NCBI RefSeq assembly: GCF_000004075.3
Contig: NC_026659.2
Span: 25,934,272 to 25,998,271 of the forward strand
Direction of reading: 5' to 3'
Length of the DNA stretch: 64,000 bases
DNA from: Cucumis sativus
Taxonomy: Eukaryota > Streptophyta > Magnoliopsida > Cucurbitales > Cucurbitaceae
Shown: piece by piece, positions 1 to 10,491 of the stretch
Layout: each line of letters opens with the position of its first letter
Position numbering within the stretch: position 1 is the first letter of the stretch
The notes under the pieces: generated by a model
The model's input: the letters and a program-made list of their open reading frames with translations, nothing else
The model's database searches: none
What the model was told of the DNA's origin: nothing
Translations under genes and position numbers: made by a program

Positions 1-214
1 CGGCGAATTCGGGAATTGGGTCGGGGAATTTGTATTCAGCGGCGGTGCAAATGTGGGTTGGGAAGGAGGAGGAGGGTAGTGTGAGGGTGGGGGAGAGGCG
101 AAGAGGGGTTGAAGGGTTATTAGAGAAGAAGGATGGTGGAAGAGAGGGTTTATGGAAAGGGAAGAAAAGAGAAGGGAGGAGATTGAAAGAAGGAGATGTT
201 GTAGTCCACGCCAT
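1..214 (-). CDS. Plastid-targeted protein, first exon only (possibly PRIN2)
   Basis: Partial gene cut by the left window edge. The minus strand opens with ATG at 214-212 and stays open to base 1 (71 codons). The N-terminus begins MAWTTTSPSFNLL and is rich in Ser, Thr, Pro, Leu and Phe with almost no acidic residues, as in a chloroplast transit peptide. Acidic residues first appear in the last part (AEYKFPDPIPEFA), where the mature protein probably begins. That segment reminds me of the plastid redox-insensitive protein PRIN2, a factor for plastid-encoded RNA polymerase activity, but this is from memory and only one exon is present, so the name is tentative. A (GCT)5-type run at 221-236 lies in the presumed 5' UTR. 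The plus-strand open frame over the same bases is G/A-rich and looks like a shadow. Confidence 0.6.
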   Translation of the reverse strand, partial: MAWTTTSPSFNLLPSLFFPFHKPSLPPSFFSNNPSTPLRLSPTLTLPSSSFPTHICTAAEYKFPDPIPEFA

Positions 215-1258
215 GTTTATCTGCTGCTGCTGCTGCTCGGGTTTAGGAAGAACGTAGAAGAAGGGTTTATCGATGAATTTTCACTTTGCACCCCCACCCA
301 CGATTGAGTCTACGTGGATGCAACCTCAGAAATTACCTCATTATTCTTCGCATTTGACGTTTACAATTGCTTTCCAAACTTATGCGCTTTTTATTAATTC
401 AATCACTGTTTTTAAATTTTAATTGAACATAAAGGTGAAAAATTTTGTACTCTTCTGTTTCAATAAAAGAATAGCCTTACATAAAATAATCTTAATCTTA
501 GCAAAATACAAATTTAGGAGTTTGTGAGCCTACACTATTGAAGAATGAACAATATCTCCACATATTAGACAGAGTTTTCAAAGTACCACGGACACCAATA
601 TGACAAACAAAATTATCAATAATATCATATCTAATCTAAACCACCGATATGACAAACAAAATTAATAATATCAAAATTAGTGATAGAGGTATCTAAAAGT
701 AATTTGTGATATCAGATACTTTAGGTATTATACCTAGAAGTAATGTAATGTGTGATATCATGATATCATCTACTTTATGTATCTAGAAGTAATGATAGGA
801 CTATAATCGTTCAAAAATTTGCTATTTTTTTTTTTTTTTGATATTTTATATTTAAAGTTCAGAATTGAGTCAAAAGTTGACTCAGCAGTAATTGTTCTAA
901 AAACAAAAGGTTTAGTTCAGAAGATTTCGTTAAGAATTGAGTCAAAAGTTCAGTAATCGTACTAAAAACAAAAGGTTTAGGATTGAAGTGGATACAAATA
1001 AAAAAGGTTTAGGATTGAAGTGGATACAAATAAAAATAAATTATCACCCTAAATTTTAAGTTAAAAAATTGGTAACATGTATAACGTGAAATTAATTATT
1101 ATTAATATTCAAGATGTAACATTAAGAACTAATATTTTAAGAGTGCCAACCAAAAAAGTTAGTAAGAGGACACTGATTTTAATTATTTTCTTACGTACAT
1201 TCGAAAGAAGAAAAAAGGAAGAAGAAGAAGAAGAAAAAGTTCTATTTACAATCATCAA
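215..1258. other. Spacer with degenerate tandem repeats
   Basis: Upstream region of the plastid-targeted gene and downstream of the polymerase gene. I see no coding capacity. It contains several local duplications: a 22-bp block (ATATGACAAACAAAATTA core) at about 597-625 and 645-672, a 70-75 bp imperfect duplication at 857-980, and a nearly exact 32-bp tandem repeat at 971-1034. Confidence 0.6.
857..1037. repeat. Nested tandem duplications
   Basis: The segment containing GAATTGAGTCAAAAGTT and CTAAAAACAAAAGGTTTAG occurs twice, at about 859-918 and 932-982. The second copy then ends in a 32-bp unit (AAAGGTTTAGGATTGAAG...) repeated back to back at 971-1002 and 1003-1034. The older 70-75 bp duplication appears to have been followed by a younger 32-bp one. 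Confidence 0.75.
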
Positions 1259-4200
1259 TCATAGATTCCTTTCATGAGGTTCCAGCCATGGAAATCCAAG
1301 GAACTCAAAAACATCTTTTTCAGTATCAAACTTCAAAGTTGCTGTTCCTCTGGCACCCTGCAGCATAACCACCAACAAAGGAGTTAAGGACAGCCCTGTA
1401 TTTGAAGGTCAAATTCCCCATTAACTAAGTTAAGTTTCCATTACCCTTTTACCACCAGAACCCTGAGTAGATGGATAAAGCCCAGTATCATCCAGCCTGA
1501 ATCCTTTTGATTCTGCTAGTAATCTCAGTCTGTACACATAATCTCAATTCACAACCAAATCAAAATTGAAAACTATTTCAAATACACACGTATAGAATTA
1601 GCTACAGATGAACAAACCTCCTGTTTAGTACGTCGTTTCCAGTCCACGCTATCAACCCAAATGCATATATGTCTCTTGGATACACCTACAAGAATTTAAT
1701 CCGTAACTTGTATATCATTAGAGGATAAGAGAAACTGATGTCCAAGAAATCACAATATCACGAAATATCCAAATCATCGCCGGTACTGTTTAGATGAAGA
1801 AACAACGAACATAACTAATGGACATATTTATTAGCAGGCATGAGTTTCTTTACCATCCACATCGGTTCTTAACTGATATGAATCTATCCTATTCTAAAAT
1901 AAGAAGTGGTCAAAGAAAGATCAGATTAGAAATAAGAGGACTTATGCCTTAAGATCTATACGGTGGCGCAATTCTCTTCCAGGATATGTGCAAAGGCCAA
2001 AATACGTGTCAACGCCAGAATCGGTTCCCTGTTCGTGGTTCAACAGTGAAAATAAACAAAGGGATTGAGAAAAGCATATCGTGGCATCTTGGAACTGTTT
2101 AAACAGAAGGGAATGGTAATTTGACCTCCTCACTGTGGGTGCTGAATATCAGATCCTCCCTTAAGAACTTCATGTCCTTTAAATGCTTTACATATTTTGG
2201 TAGGAAACCTCTATGACTGAAATCACAAGAGAAGAAAACACTCTCAAGGGACTATAAAGAAATGGATCGAATCAATCAAATTGCAGGACAGTGGTTCAAT
2301 CCAACAGTAGCATTATATTGATACAGCTTCATAGAGCTTTCAAGTGGAATGAAATTGAATGCAAACGAGACCTTCACAGTGCCATGACAAATAAACTATG
2401 TTTATACCATTTAGTTTTTAAATCCAAAATTGCTCCAGGATATATACTCATTTGACCTGCTTTACCTTCCCATTCATAATCAGAGCCCGGGCAATCAACT
2501 AAAACCAGTTTTAAGAGTACTATTTCTATCCTTTCTTCCTTTATGAATTCTGTTCAACGAATTGGAGCTTTGATGGACTTTTTCAGTATTACAAGGGCAA
2601 TTTTGATTGGTGTGATAAAGATTTCAGCTGATTTGGAGCTCCACATTGAAAGATTTTTCATTTTGCTTTGTGTTTAGTTCCTCTTGTTTTGCTCGGGATC
2701 CAGAGGGTCTTGTCCAGCTCACCATAATTTTATTATGTTCTCTCTTTTTTCGGTTTATGTTGTAATCTGTTCATTTAGTCCTTTTTGCTCTTGGTATATT
2801 TCTCTTATTCTTTGAGCATTAGATTATTTTATTAATATTAATAAAGAGGCTCGTTTCCATTTTAAAAAAATAGAGTACTATTACATAAGGAAAAAATCAA
2901 GGGGAGATCTCTCTGAAACCTTTTCCCATCAGGATGTGTGATTACAATGTCCATATCTCCACAGGAAGACTTTCCTCGCCGAAATGATCCTCCACATAGA
3001 ATATCAACCTAAAGCAACGGAGAAAGAAAAAGACAATATGAGCACTTTAATGTGATGCACCATCGAAGTTATGGATTATAACAGCATTTACACGTGAAAG
3101 TACAAGCACCAAGATGATATCAGCTAATAACAATATTCTTTAGATACAGATTGTCAGATGTTTCAGTTCTCACCCCAGGTAAAACATCTTCCCCAGCCTT
3201 CTTTAGAAGACTCTCCATGTCCTGAACCTATGATCAAACCAGATGGATTTCAAAAATTTGAGAACACATTTACTGAAAAGATCAGTCGCTGTTGCAAAAT
3301 CCACAAGAGTAAAGCAGCTGACCTCATTACGCGGTATTCTTTGTTTAATATCATCAAAATATTTCAACCCCAATTTCTGTGCATGGGTTAACGATTCCTC
3401 CTTTTGCAAGTCGTCAAGTGTCCTATATCCTTTCTCATACAATCGCAAAGCTGTGGCTGGGCCAATGCCCCATACTTCCCCAAAAAGGGAGATTGTGCGA
3501 ACCTACAATGGTTAAAAATACAGTATAAAATGTAAATAAGGAGAAAGAGACAAACATGCACCAATCATTGCAACCTAGAAGAACAAGCATGTATATGATA
3601 ATCAGAAACATTTGTTGGAGTGGAAGGTTTGGGGTTTTATTAAAAACCTGCAAACACCTTTTCATCTGTCTCAAAGTGCTCCAATTTTGAAAGCTTTCCA
3701 GTAGTCACTATCTCTTGAATCTGCAAGCACACTAATCTTCTGTAATCAATCATTTCAGATAGAAGTTTTTAGTGTAAATAGTTGTTTGTAGCCACATTAA
3801 TTCATATACAAATTCCAAAGCATTAAGAACCATATTATTCACCCAATGACATGTCTTATCCCCCTATGTCGGGATGAATTTCCTATATGTCCTGCAGACG
3901 TTGAAGTATCTAAGTTTCACAATTAACCTAGCAAAAATAGGCCAGAACTAACTCCCGAAAAGTGGCTCAGTCAAAAGGATATTATGAACAAGCAAATTGA
4001 TTGCAGGTGACTTATGAGGCAATATACTAAACAATACAAGGACAACTGCATTCCACCGCAAAAAAGAGTGGCCGGAGTGAATAAAAGCAATATTCAACAT
4101 AATACAATACCCCAAGGGAGAATAAAGAGCAAATTACAGTTGTTTCACTCACATGATCCTGCAATGACTTTCCTATGGCTGGCAGGTGTTTAACTTGATC

Positions 4201-5445
4201 GATGCTCTCAATTCTAAAAGGTAGCTTCTCAATTACTGGAATCGCCTTGTAATAGCTAAATGACCGTCGTTCATCACCCAATGCTTGAGATATAAGAAAA
4301 ACAAGTCATCAGAAATTTAAGTGCAACAAAACAATCAAGTAGCTTGAAGGATGTCATTTTCACCTCTGTATATGTTGATAAGTTTTCCAAAAATCTCAGT
4401 TATATTCTTATTCATATCTGGTGGACTGTATGACAAAGCTATCTGCAAAACATTCGCCTTATTAGAACACACTGAATAATTTAGAAGTGAGCAGTCTAAA
4501 GAAAATTGGAAGTTAATTTTAAGAAATTCCACGGTCAAGCCACAATTCTATAAACTGAAATCTTCCTAATTTATGGAAGAACATGTTCATAACCAAACCT
4601 TTGAATTGGCGATCAAAGAAACTTACATTGTTACCAACAAAATCAGAAGTCCTTGGACTAGTTACTGTCTGACCAATACTCAATTTGGAGTCCTCGAGAC
4701 CTGTAGCAGTCTTTGTTACCAAAGTTGAAGCATCTGAATCTCCACCACTTTCAAAACTTACTGCTTCTGAATTGTTGGGAGACAAATTTAATTTTTTGGG
4801 AGTAGACTGTTGTGGCTTATCTCTTCCATCTTCATCTAAACCCACTTTTACAGTGTACAAATCCTCTGAGGCCTTCTCCCCTGAACTTAAGCTGTCTTCC
4901 AGCCACTGATACGAGAGAACCTTCTAAAAATGTGTAGAAATCAGCCTAATTCAAAATTTTTAAATACCTCAGAGAGATTCAAATTTAAACTTCAATAATC
5001 ATTCACAAACAATCACCCCAAAGTTCATAACTATGAGAACCCACATGCAAAATATGAATTTGTAATCAGAATCAACGAATGCTTCAATGAAAAAAAACAG
5101 GACTAACCCCTTTAAAGCGCGCCAAACGAGCACCGTCCACCTTCTCCAGAAGAGCATCCAAGCTCGAAGCAAATATATGACTGACCATTTTCGACAAACG
5201 CTCTTCAATACTAGCACCCATTTGGACCAGCTTCTGTTTCCAAATCTTCAGCCACAAAAAAACTAACACCCAAATTACGAATTTTAAATTCATTGACATA
5301 CAAAGTTGCAGGGAAAGATAATGAAATGTAAAACCTGTAATCGGCGGGTTTGCACCCCCTTTTCCACTAAGAAGACAACCATCCCTGCAAACATTCCATG
5401 TGGATCCTCAGAAAGACTTTGGCTTTTCCTTCGTTTTGGCGCCAT
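1259..5445 (-). CDS. POLL: DNA polymerase lambda (family X), BRCT-containing
   Basis: Gap-filling repair polymerase of the nucleus, used in base excision repair and end joining. Fourteen exons (minus strand, high to low): 5335-5445, 5108-5245, 4627-4920 (acceptor could be 4923), 4364-4442, 4153-4283, 3658-3720, 3323-3502, 3174-3227, 2920-3008, 2126-2216, 1948-2028, 1618-1685, 1445-1529, 1259-1357. Phases join into about 520 residues, close to the size of the Arabidopsis enzyme. Order of parts: N-terminal basic stretch (APKRRK), BRCT domain (about 18-110), Ser/Pro-rich linker (about 120-180), helix-hairpin-helix 8-kDa domain ([14 protein letters not shown]), second hairpin ([21 protein letters not shown]), palm with the metal-binding pair in CGDMDIVIT, the third Asp in RIDLK, and C-terminal [13 protein letters not shown]. 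Exon 11 must end at a GC donor (see findings). Intron 2217-2919 holds a LINE-like insertion. Divergent from RH22. Confidence 0.93.
2514..2882 (+). mobile_element. 5'-truncated LINE-like insertion with 11-bp target duplication
   Basis: Lies in the 703-bp intron between exons 9 and 10 of the polymerase gene, antisense to it. The 11-mer AGAGTACTATT stands at 2514-2524 and again at 2872-2882. The inserted 347 bp (2525-2871) are T-rich, contain ATTCTTTGAGCATTAG and GAGGCTCGTTTCCATTTT, and end in a run of seven A. That 3' end looks to me like the tail of plant non-LTR retrotransposons. No coding part is left. Confidence 0.6.
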
Positions 5446-5828
5446 GAAAGCTTCTTCTGCACGAGATGAAACTGTGGGGTGTGGTCTTGTGTATTACGTA
5501 CATAATAAAATTGAAATATGTATTTTGACTATGATTGACCTTTCAATAAGACACGTGTCCAAGAGTTTGATGGTGATTCGTCAATCAATTTGACACGTGT
5601 TCAGGATAGGGTCCACTTAGAATTCGAGTGGACCGCTTGATCAGATTGAGTTGGACCCTTTTGCTTAATATCATCGTTGTAGAAGGATTGCTTAAACCCT
5701 AAAACCCTTCATAAAAAATTCTCTCTTTTAGCATTTCACAGAGTAAAGAAGAAGATAGGGATAACAGTGACTCAATACAGACAGCAGAAAGTTAGCATTT
5801 TTCAAGACTCGATTCGATTACAGAGCCA
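5446..5828. promoter_or_regulatory. Bidirectional promoter between POLL and RH22
   Basis: Only 383 bp separate the two start codons, which point away from each other, so both promoters and 5' UTRs must share this segment. Two G-box cores (CACGTG, each as ACACGTGT) stand at 5552-5557 and 5594-5599. A telo-box AAACCCTAA lies at 5694-5702, followed by a second ACCCTT. Telo-boxes are common near the start of plant genes for ribosome biogenesis and translation, which fits a helicase of plastid ribosome assembly. No clear TATA box is seen. Confidence 0.7.
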
Positions 5829-8800
5829 ATGCTTCTGTATCGCTCCGTTTCTGCGCTCCATCTAGAGAGACTAACGTTATCGTCTAAGTTGCTTTTCTCA
5901 TTAAAAAATTCTAACTTGTTGGTCCCCAATTCATGTTCTATCCGAATTGGGTTGGTTTGTTTGAGACAAGCCTGCTCTAGGCAATCAAGGGCTGTTGGGA
6001 CTGTTGCTGCTTCTGCTGCATCAACTGCTGCTGATGGAATTGGAAAGGATACTTTTTATGCGGCAGAAGGTGTTTCTTGGACATCACTTGGTGTCTCTGA
6101 TACTGTTTCTCGAGCTCTCGGTAGTGTCGGAATGCAGAGGCCATCTTTGATTCAGGTACCTGTCAAGAAAATTAGAGTTTTATCAGAACTCTTCGCCTAA
6201 TGAATTAATGTTTGCTTGTATAAGAATTTAGCTTGTGTCTGTAGGATTGAATCCATTCTCCCTCAACTTGGGGTTTTTTGGTTTTCTTGAAAACATAGAA
6301 AGAAGCATAGGAAATCAAGGAAATGTAGAAGAAATGACTTGGTATCTCAAGTAAATGTAAGGTGTAATATTTTGGATACATGTTCTGCTTTAGGTGATCT
6401 TGATAGTGTGTCAATTGAAGCTTTTGCAATCCCTTTTTAATCTTTCTTGGTCGATGCCTTTGTTGTTCTCTACCTTCTTTTTATCACTTCTGATGCATTC
6501 TTGTTTGCATTTAAGGCTGCTTGCGTTCCCTCTATAATGTCAGGAAACGATGTGGTCATTGCAGCCGAAACTGGTAGCGGTAAAACGCATGGTTATCTTG
6601 TGCCCCTAATTAATAAGATATGCTGTGAACATGGTGAGGACAAGTTGACTGATGGAGACCATGACTTGCCTTCATTGAATAAGCTTTCTCTCGTTCTTTG
6701 TCCAAATGTAATGCTGTGTGAACAAGTGGTTCAAATGGCTAATGCCCTTTGCGATGAACATGGAAAATCGATTCTCAGAGTTGCAGCTATTTGTGGAAGA
6801 CAGGTAGAAAACGTTGTCCAAGATAACATATGATTGTAATTCTTGCTGAATTTAATTTATTTACATAATGAGATGTGCAGCATACTACTTTGACAGTGTT
6901 GATATGATTCTATATTTGACTAAGTACTCTAATTGCAGGGTTGGCCAGTTCACAAGCCGGATATTGTTGTATCAACTCCAGCAGCTCTTCTTAACTATAT
7001 TGAACCAAACAGGAGTCGGCGTTCGGCTTTTCTTCGTGCTGTGAAGCACGTGGTATGTTTCTCTCACTCTCTGTCAAAATAATCTTACTTACATGATGTA
7101 ATGTTTTATTTTAGCTGTTCAACGTGAAACTACTGCAGGTTTTTGATGAAGCAGATATGCTTCTTGTTGGCAGTTTTCAGAATAAGGTCATTCGTCTTAT
7201 AAACTTGCTCCGGTTTGAAGAAAAGCTATTGTCGCGTTCAAAAGAATTTCCAGAGAAGCTCATGGGATTAGAAGCTGACCCATTATCCCAGCTTATTGTA
7301 CAGGATGAGGATGACCTACAAACTGAAACCTCCTCTGAAGGGGAAGGGGAAGGGGAAGGGGAAGGGGAAGAGGAAGGGGAAGGTGAAGAAAGTTATAACG
7401 AAGTTGAGTCTAACAGTATACAGGATGACACTGAATGTGTGTCTGGGAAAGTTAACGACTGGAGAAGAATACGAAAAAGTTACAAACGTAGTAAACAATA
7501 CATTTTTGTTGCTGCAACTCTTCCTGTGAATGGGAAAAAGACTGCTGGTGCTGTGCTGCGGAAAATGTTCCCAGATGCTAGTTGGGTTAGTGGGAAATAC
7601 CTACACTGCCACAATCCCAGGTACTGCCCAAGTTGGTCGTAATCAAATGTGAAGTTCTTAGAAGATTCTTTTGAAGGGATATAACTTGTAACATTTGAAA
7701 TTTCTTGTGCTCCAGCACATCCTTTTCTCAGATAATCAAACCACTTTTCCCAAAAAAAAATTTAAAATAGTCTAATTGACTAATGGCCACTAAAATTATT
7801 TTGCACTGTGAAGTTCTACAAATTTCTGTTTTCTATCTATAGCAATTGGCATTTCATGATTCAAGATTCTCTTGCTTTCTATGTTGGTAGATTAGAATTT
7901 TCCGTGTGTGTAATTGGTCGAGGTTTTTAGGACATTTGTTAGAGCTGGATGTATAGAACCATGGAAGGAGGCAAGATGAGCTAGTGGATAGAGTGAGTTT
8001 GAGAGAATGATTAGGAATAGGATTGATAAAGACCAAGGGTAATTCTATTTGAAGATAGAAGTATAAGCTTAGACATCTATAAGCTAATTAACTAAGAGGA
8101 TGAGTTTTTTTTAATATATGTGAGTGTCTGTGTCAGCTTACACGCACTTCGATTAGTCTCACGGGACAACTTTTATCCCATGACCCTACAACAGTTTGTT
8201 ATAAAGGAAACTCGTAGGAAATTAATTCCTAGATAGCTGAGTGGATGAGTTAGGTAGCTAAGGAAGAAAATCTTTAGTAGGGAGAGATCAAAGCTCTTGA
8301 ACATTAGGGTAGCTTGTAATGCTTTGATATAGTGGGAGTTTGTTTTAGCCCCATCAGAAGTCTTGTCCTAGCTATACTGTATAAGTTCTTTTTGATAGAC
8401 CCCTGGCCCCAATTGATAGACACCTGATCGCAAGAAAGGGTAGAATATGTATGTTGCTTAGTTACATTTTTATCTGAGTTTTTATTTGGATTTATTTTTC
8501 TTTTATCTGTGAACCCATGTTAAGTTGGTATGTGGCTTTACTACATAGGGTAAGATATAGTCTGCGAGGGATTATGTTGACCTTCTTCCTCTATGCTTTC
8601 TCAATGTGGTTATCTTATGATAACCATCTAGTGTGGATATGAAAATCTTAAATTACTTGAACTTGATACAAATTCAAGACACTTTTATAGTTTGTCTCAT
8701 ACATCAAAGGGTGCAAACCTACTAGCTACATTGTGATGACCCCTTAAGAAAGATTTCCCTCTGAGTGAGGTAAGGAGAGGCAAGGAGTCCCCAATCTCTC

Positions 8801-10491
8801 CTGGATTATACCATTCTTTTACATAAATAAACTGAATACTATCACCTTCTTTCATGAAAACAGAGAAAGACACAGAAATTAGTTCTTAAGGTTTCTGCAA
8901 ATTTACACCTGTACTAGAAAATTGGTTATTAGTTACTACTTTGGTTTCTACTAACACCATTCTCTTTCATTTATGTTCACAAACATTAGTTATAACTTTG
9001 TTTCCTTAAATTTCATAATTTGTCGTTAGTAAAAGGATAATTGTTGGTGTCTTTTTAGTTTTTGCAAACTTTATTGAGTTGCCATTAAGAGTTTAGCTTA
9101 GCTCAACTAACATCTGTATGTACCTAAGGACCAAGAGGTCTTGGGTTCAAATCTCCATTCCTGTTTGTACTTAAAAAAAACTTTATTGAGTTTTCTTTTT
9201 GCCATTTTTGCGATTGGCTGCATATTAGAGTAAATAATTGTACTCTGTATTCTACTTTAGATTGGAGCAGAGGTGGGTCGAAGTGACCACTGATAACCAG
9301 GTGGATGAACTCATCAAGGCGGTGAATCAATCTAAATCTCAACTTAGGGTTCCTGATGACGGTGTTATCCGAACCATGGTGTTTGCAAACACAGTTGAAA
9401 CTGTTGAAGCAGTGGCCAATATATTGTTGGGAGCAGGTAAAGAATGTTTTCGTTACCACAAAGATCGCAGTTTGGAGGAGCGGTCGAAAATCTTGGCTGA
9501 TTTCAGAGTGGAAGGTGGCGTTTTTGTATGCACTGATGCTGCTGCCAGGGGAGTAGATATTCCGAATGTATCCCATGTTATTCAGGTGCTTCTCATTTCA
9601 TAAATGTTTTCAGCAGATGGCTCTAGCATATCCAATATTTAGGATTCAATAGTGAATCAAAGAGTTCAAAAAGTATCAAAATTAGTGGGTCGTTCTTCTA
9701 TAAAAAAGAAAAAGAATCAAAATGACTTGGTAGATCAGACTTGTTTGCATCATTCTTTAAATTATTTTGGGAACCATTACATACAAGATTTATTCACCTT
9801 TTATAATTCTATTAGCATTTGATTGTTCATACCAATGGCCTTGCTTTTAATATGGAATTGATTGATGAATATCTGTTTTTTTTCTCCTTTTCAGGCAGAC
9901 TTTGCTACTTCTGCTGTGGATTTTTTACATAGAATTGGTAGAACAGGTAGGGCTGGTCAACATGGACTTGTTACTAGCCTGTACACTAAAGCTAACCGTG
10001 ATCTCGTTTCAGCAGTTCGACGTGCAGAAAACTTATCCCAACCTGTGGTAATTGTAAAACTGACTACTGCTCACTCTTTGATAATCCCTCTTTCCTTCTC
10101 CAACTCTGAACACCTCGAATCAAGATATAATTTGACTTAACTTTGTCAATATAGCCAGCGCACTTAATATCTATCATGTAGTTTACCCGTCAATTTAGAA
10201 TCACCTTCACTTGCTAACCACTCTTAACTGCAGCCATCACTTCCTTTATTGGATCAATTCCTTCAGTTATTGAGTTTTGACTTCTTTTACGCTTTCTTGG
10301 TGCAGGAGGCAGCATTTAGCAGGAAACGAAGCTTCCGAAACAAGCTCAAGAAACAAGGTAAGTTTGATTTGTAACTCAACAAAAGCCAAAAATTGTGATA
10401 GTTGAAAGAACAAGTGTGAAATCATTAAGACTGATATATGCATCATATTTTTGCAGGTTCTGCAAACTCAAAAGAGAGCGTTATGGCATGA
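5829..10491 (+). CDS. RH22: DEAD-box ATP-dependent RNA helicase 22, chloroplast
   Basis: RNA helicase; the Arabidopsis RH22 protein serves plastid ribosomal RNA and 50S assembly. Exons: 5829-6155, 6516-6803, 6939-7052, 7139-7620, 9261-9585, 9895-10047, 10306-10357, 10457-10491; total 591 residues, near the family length. Residues 1 to about 70 are a Ser/Leu/Arg-rich transit-like leader. Then Q motif (SWTSLGVSD, RPSLIQ), motif I AAETGSGKT, motif Ia region LVLCPNVMLCEQ, STPAALLNY, DEAD box VFDEADMLL (about 246-249), motif III in the AAT form (FVAATLP), motif V TDAAARGVD, motif VI HRIGRTGRAG, and a basic C-terminal tail (SRKRSFRNKLKKQ). A Gly-Glu repeat of about 18 residues (310-327) interrupts the segment between DEAD and motif III. 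The 1,640-bp intron 7621-9260 carries two retroelement insertions. Shares its promoter with POLL. Confidence 0.93.
7339..7384 (+). repeat. In-frame GGGGAA hexamer repeat coding Gly-Glu
   Basis: Seven to eight tandem copies of GGGGAA/GGGGAAGA inside exon 4 of RH22 encode an acidic GEGEGE tract. The period is a multiple of three, so gain or loss of units keeps the frame; length variation between accessions is likely. Confidence 0.9.
8098..8251 (-). mobile_element. SINE-type retroelement fragment in RH22 intron
   Basis: Reading the minus strand, a segment including GTTTCCTTTATAACAAACTG and GTCCCGTGAGACTAATCG ends in an A-run (T8 on the plus strand at 8105-8112). It is flanked by GGATGAGTT-type repeats at 8098-8105 and 8243-8251. 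The internal GTGAG/GTAAGCTGACAC section resembles a common plant tRNA-derived SINE that I recall. The promoter-like 5' part (A and B boxes) is missing, so this copy looks 5'-truncated. Confidence 0.5.
9067..9192 (+). mobile_element. Complete short SINE with perfect 14-bp target duplication
   Basis: The 14-mer AACTTTATTGAGTT flanks the element at 9067-9080 and 9179-9192 without mismatch. The 98 bp between (9081-9178) contain a pol III A-box-like stretch (TAGCTTAGCTCAACTAAC), a B-box-like GGTTCAAATCTCC, the sequence TTGTAC and an A8 tail, the standard plan of a tRNA-derived SINE. It sits in the big RH22 intron in the sense direction, about 70 bp upstream of exon 5. The perfect duplication implies a fairly recent insertion. 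Confidence 0.8.

Noticed and set aside
30-257. Plus-strand 75-codon open frame at the left edge
   Set aside because: It is the G/A-rich complement of a much more credible transit-peptide exon on the minus strand.
3158-3515. Plus-strand open frames across the polymerase exons
   Set aside because: They are antisense shadows of Pol lambda exons 7 and 8.
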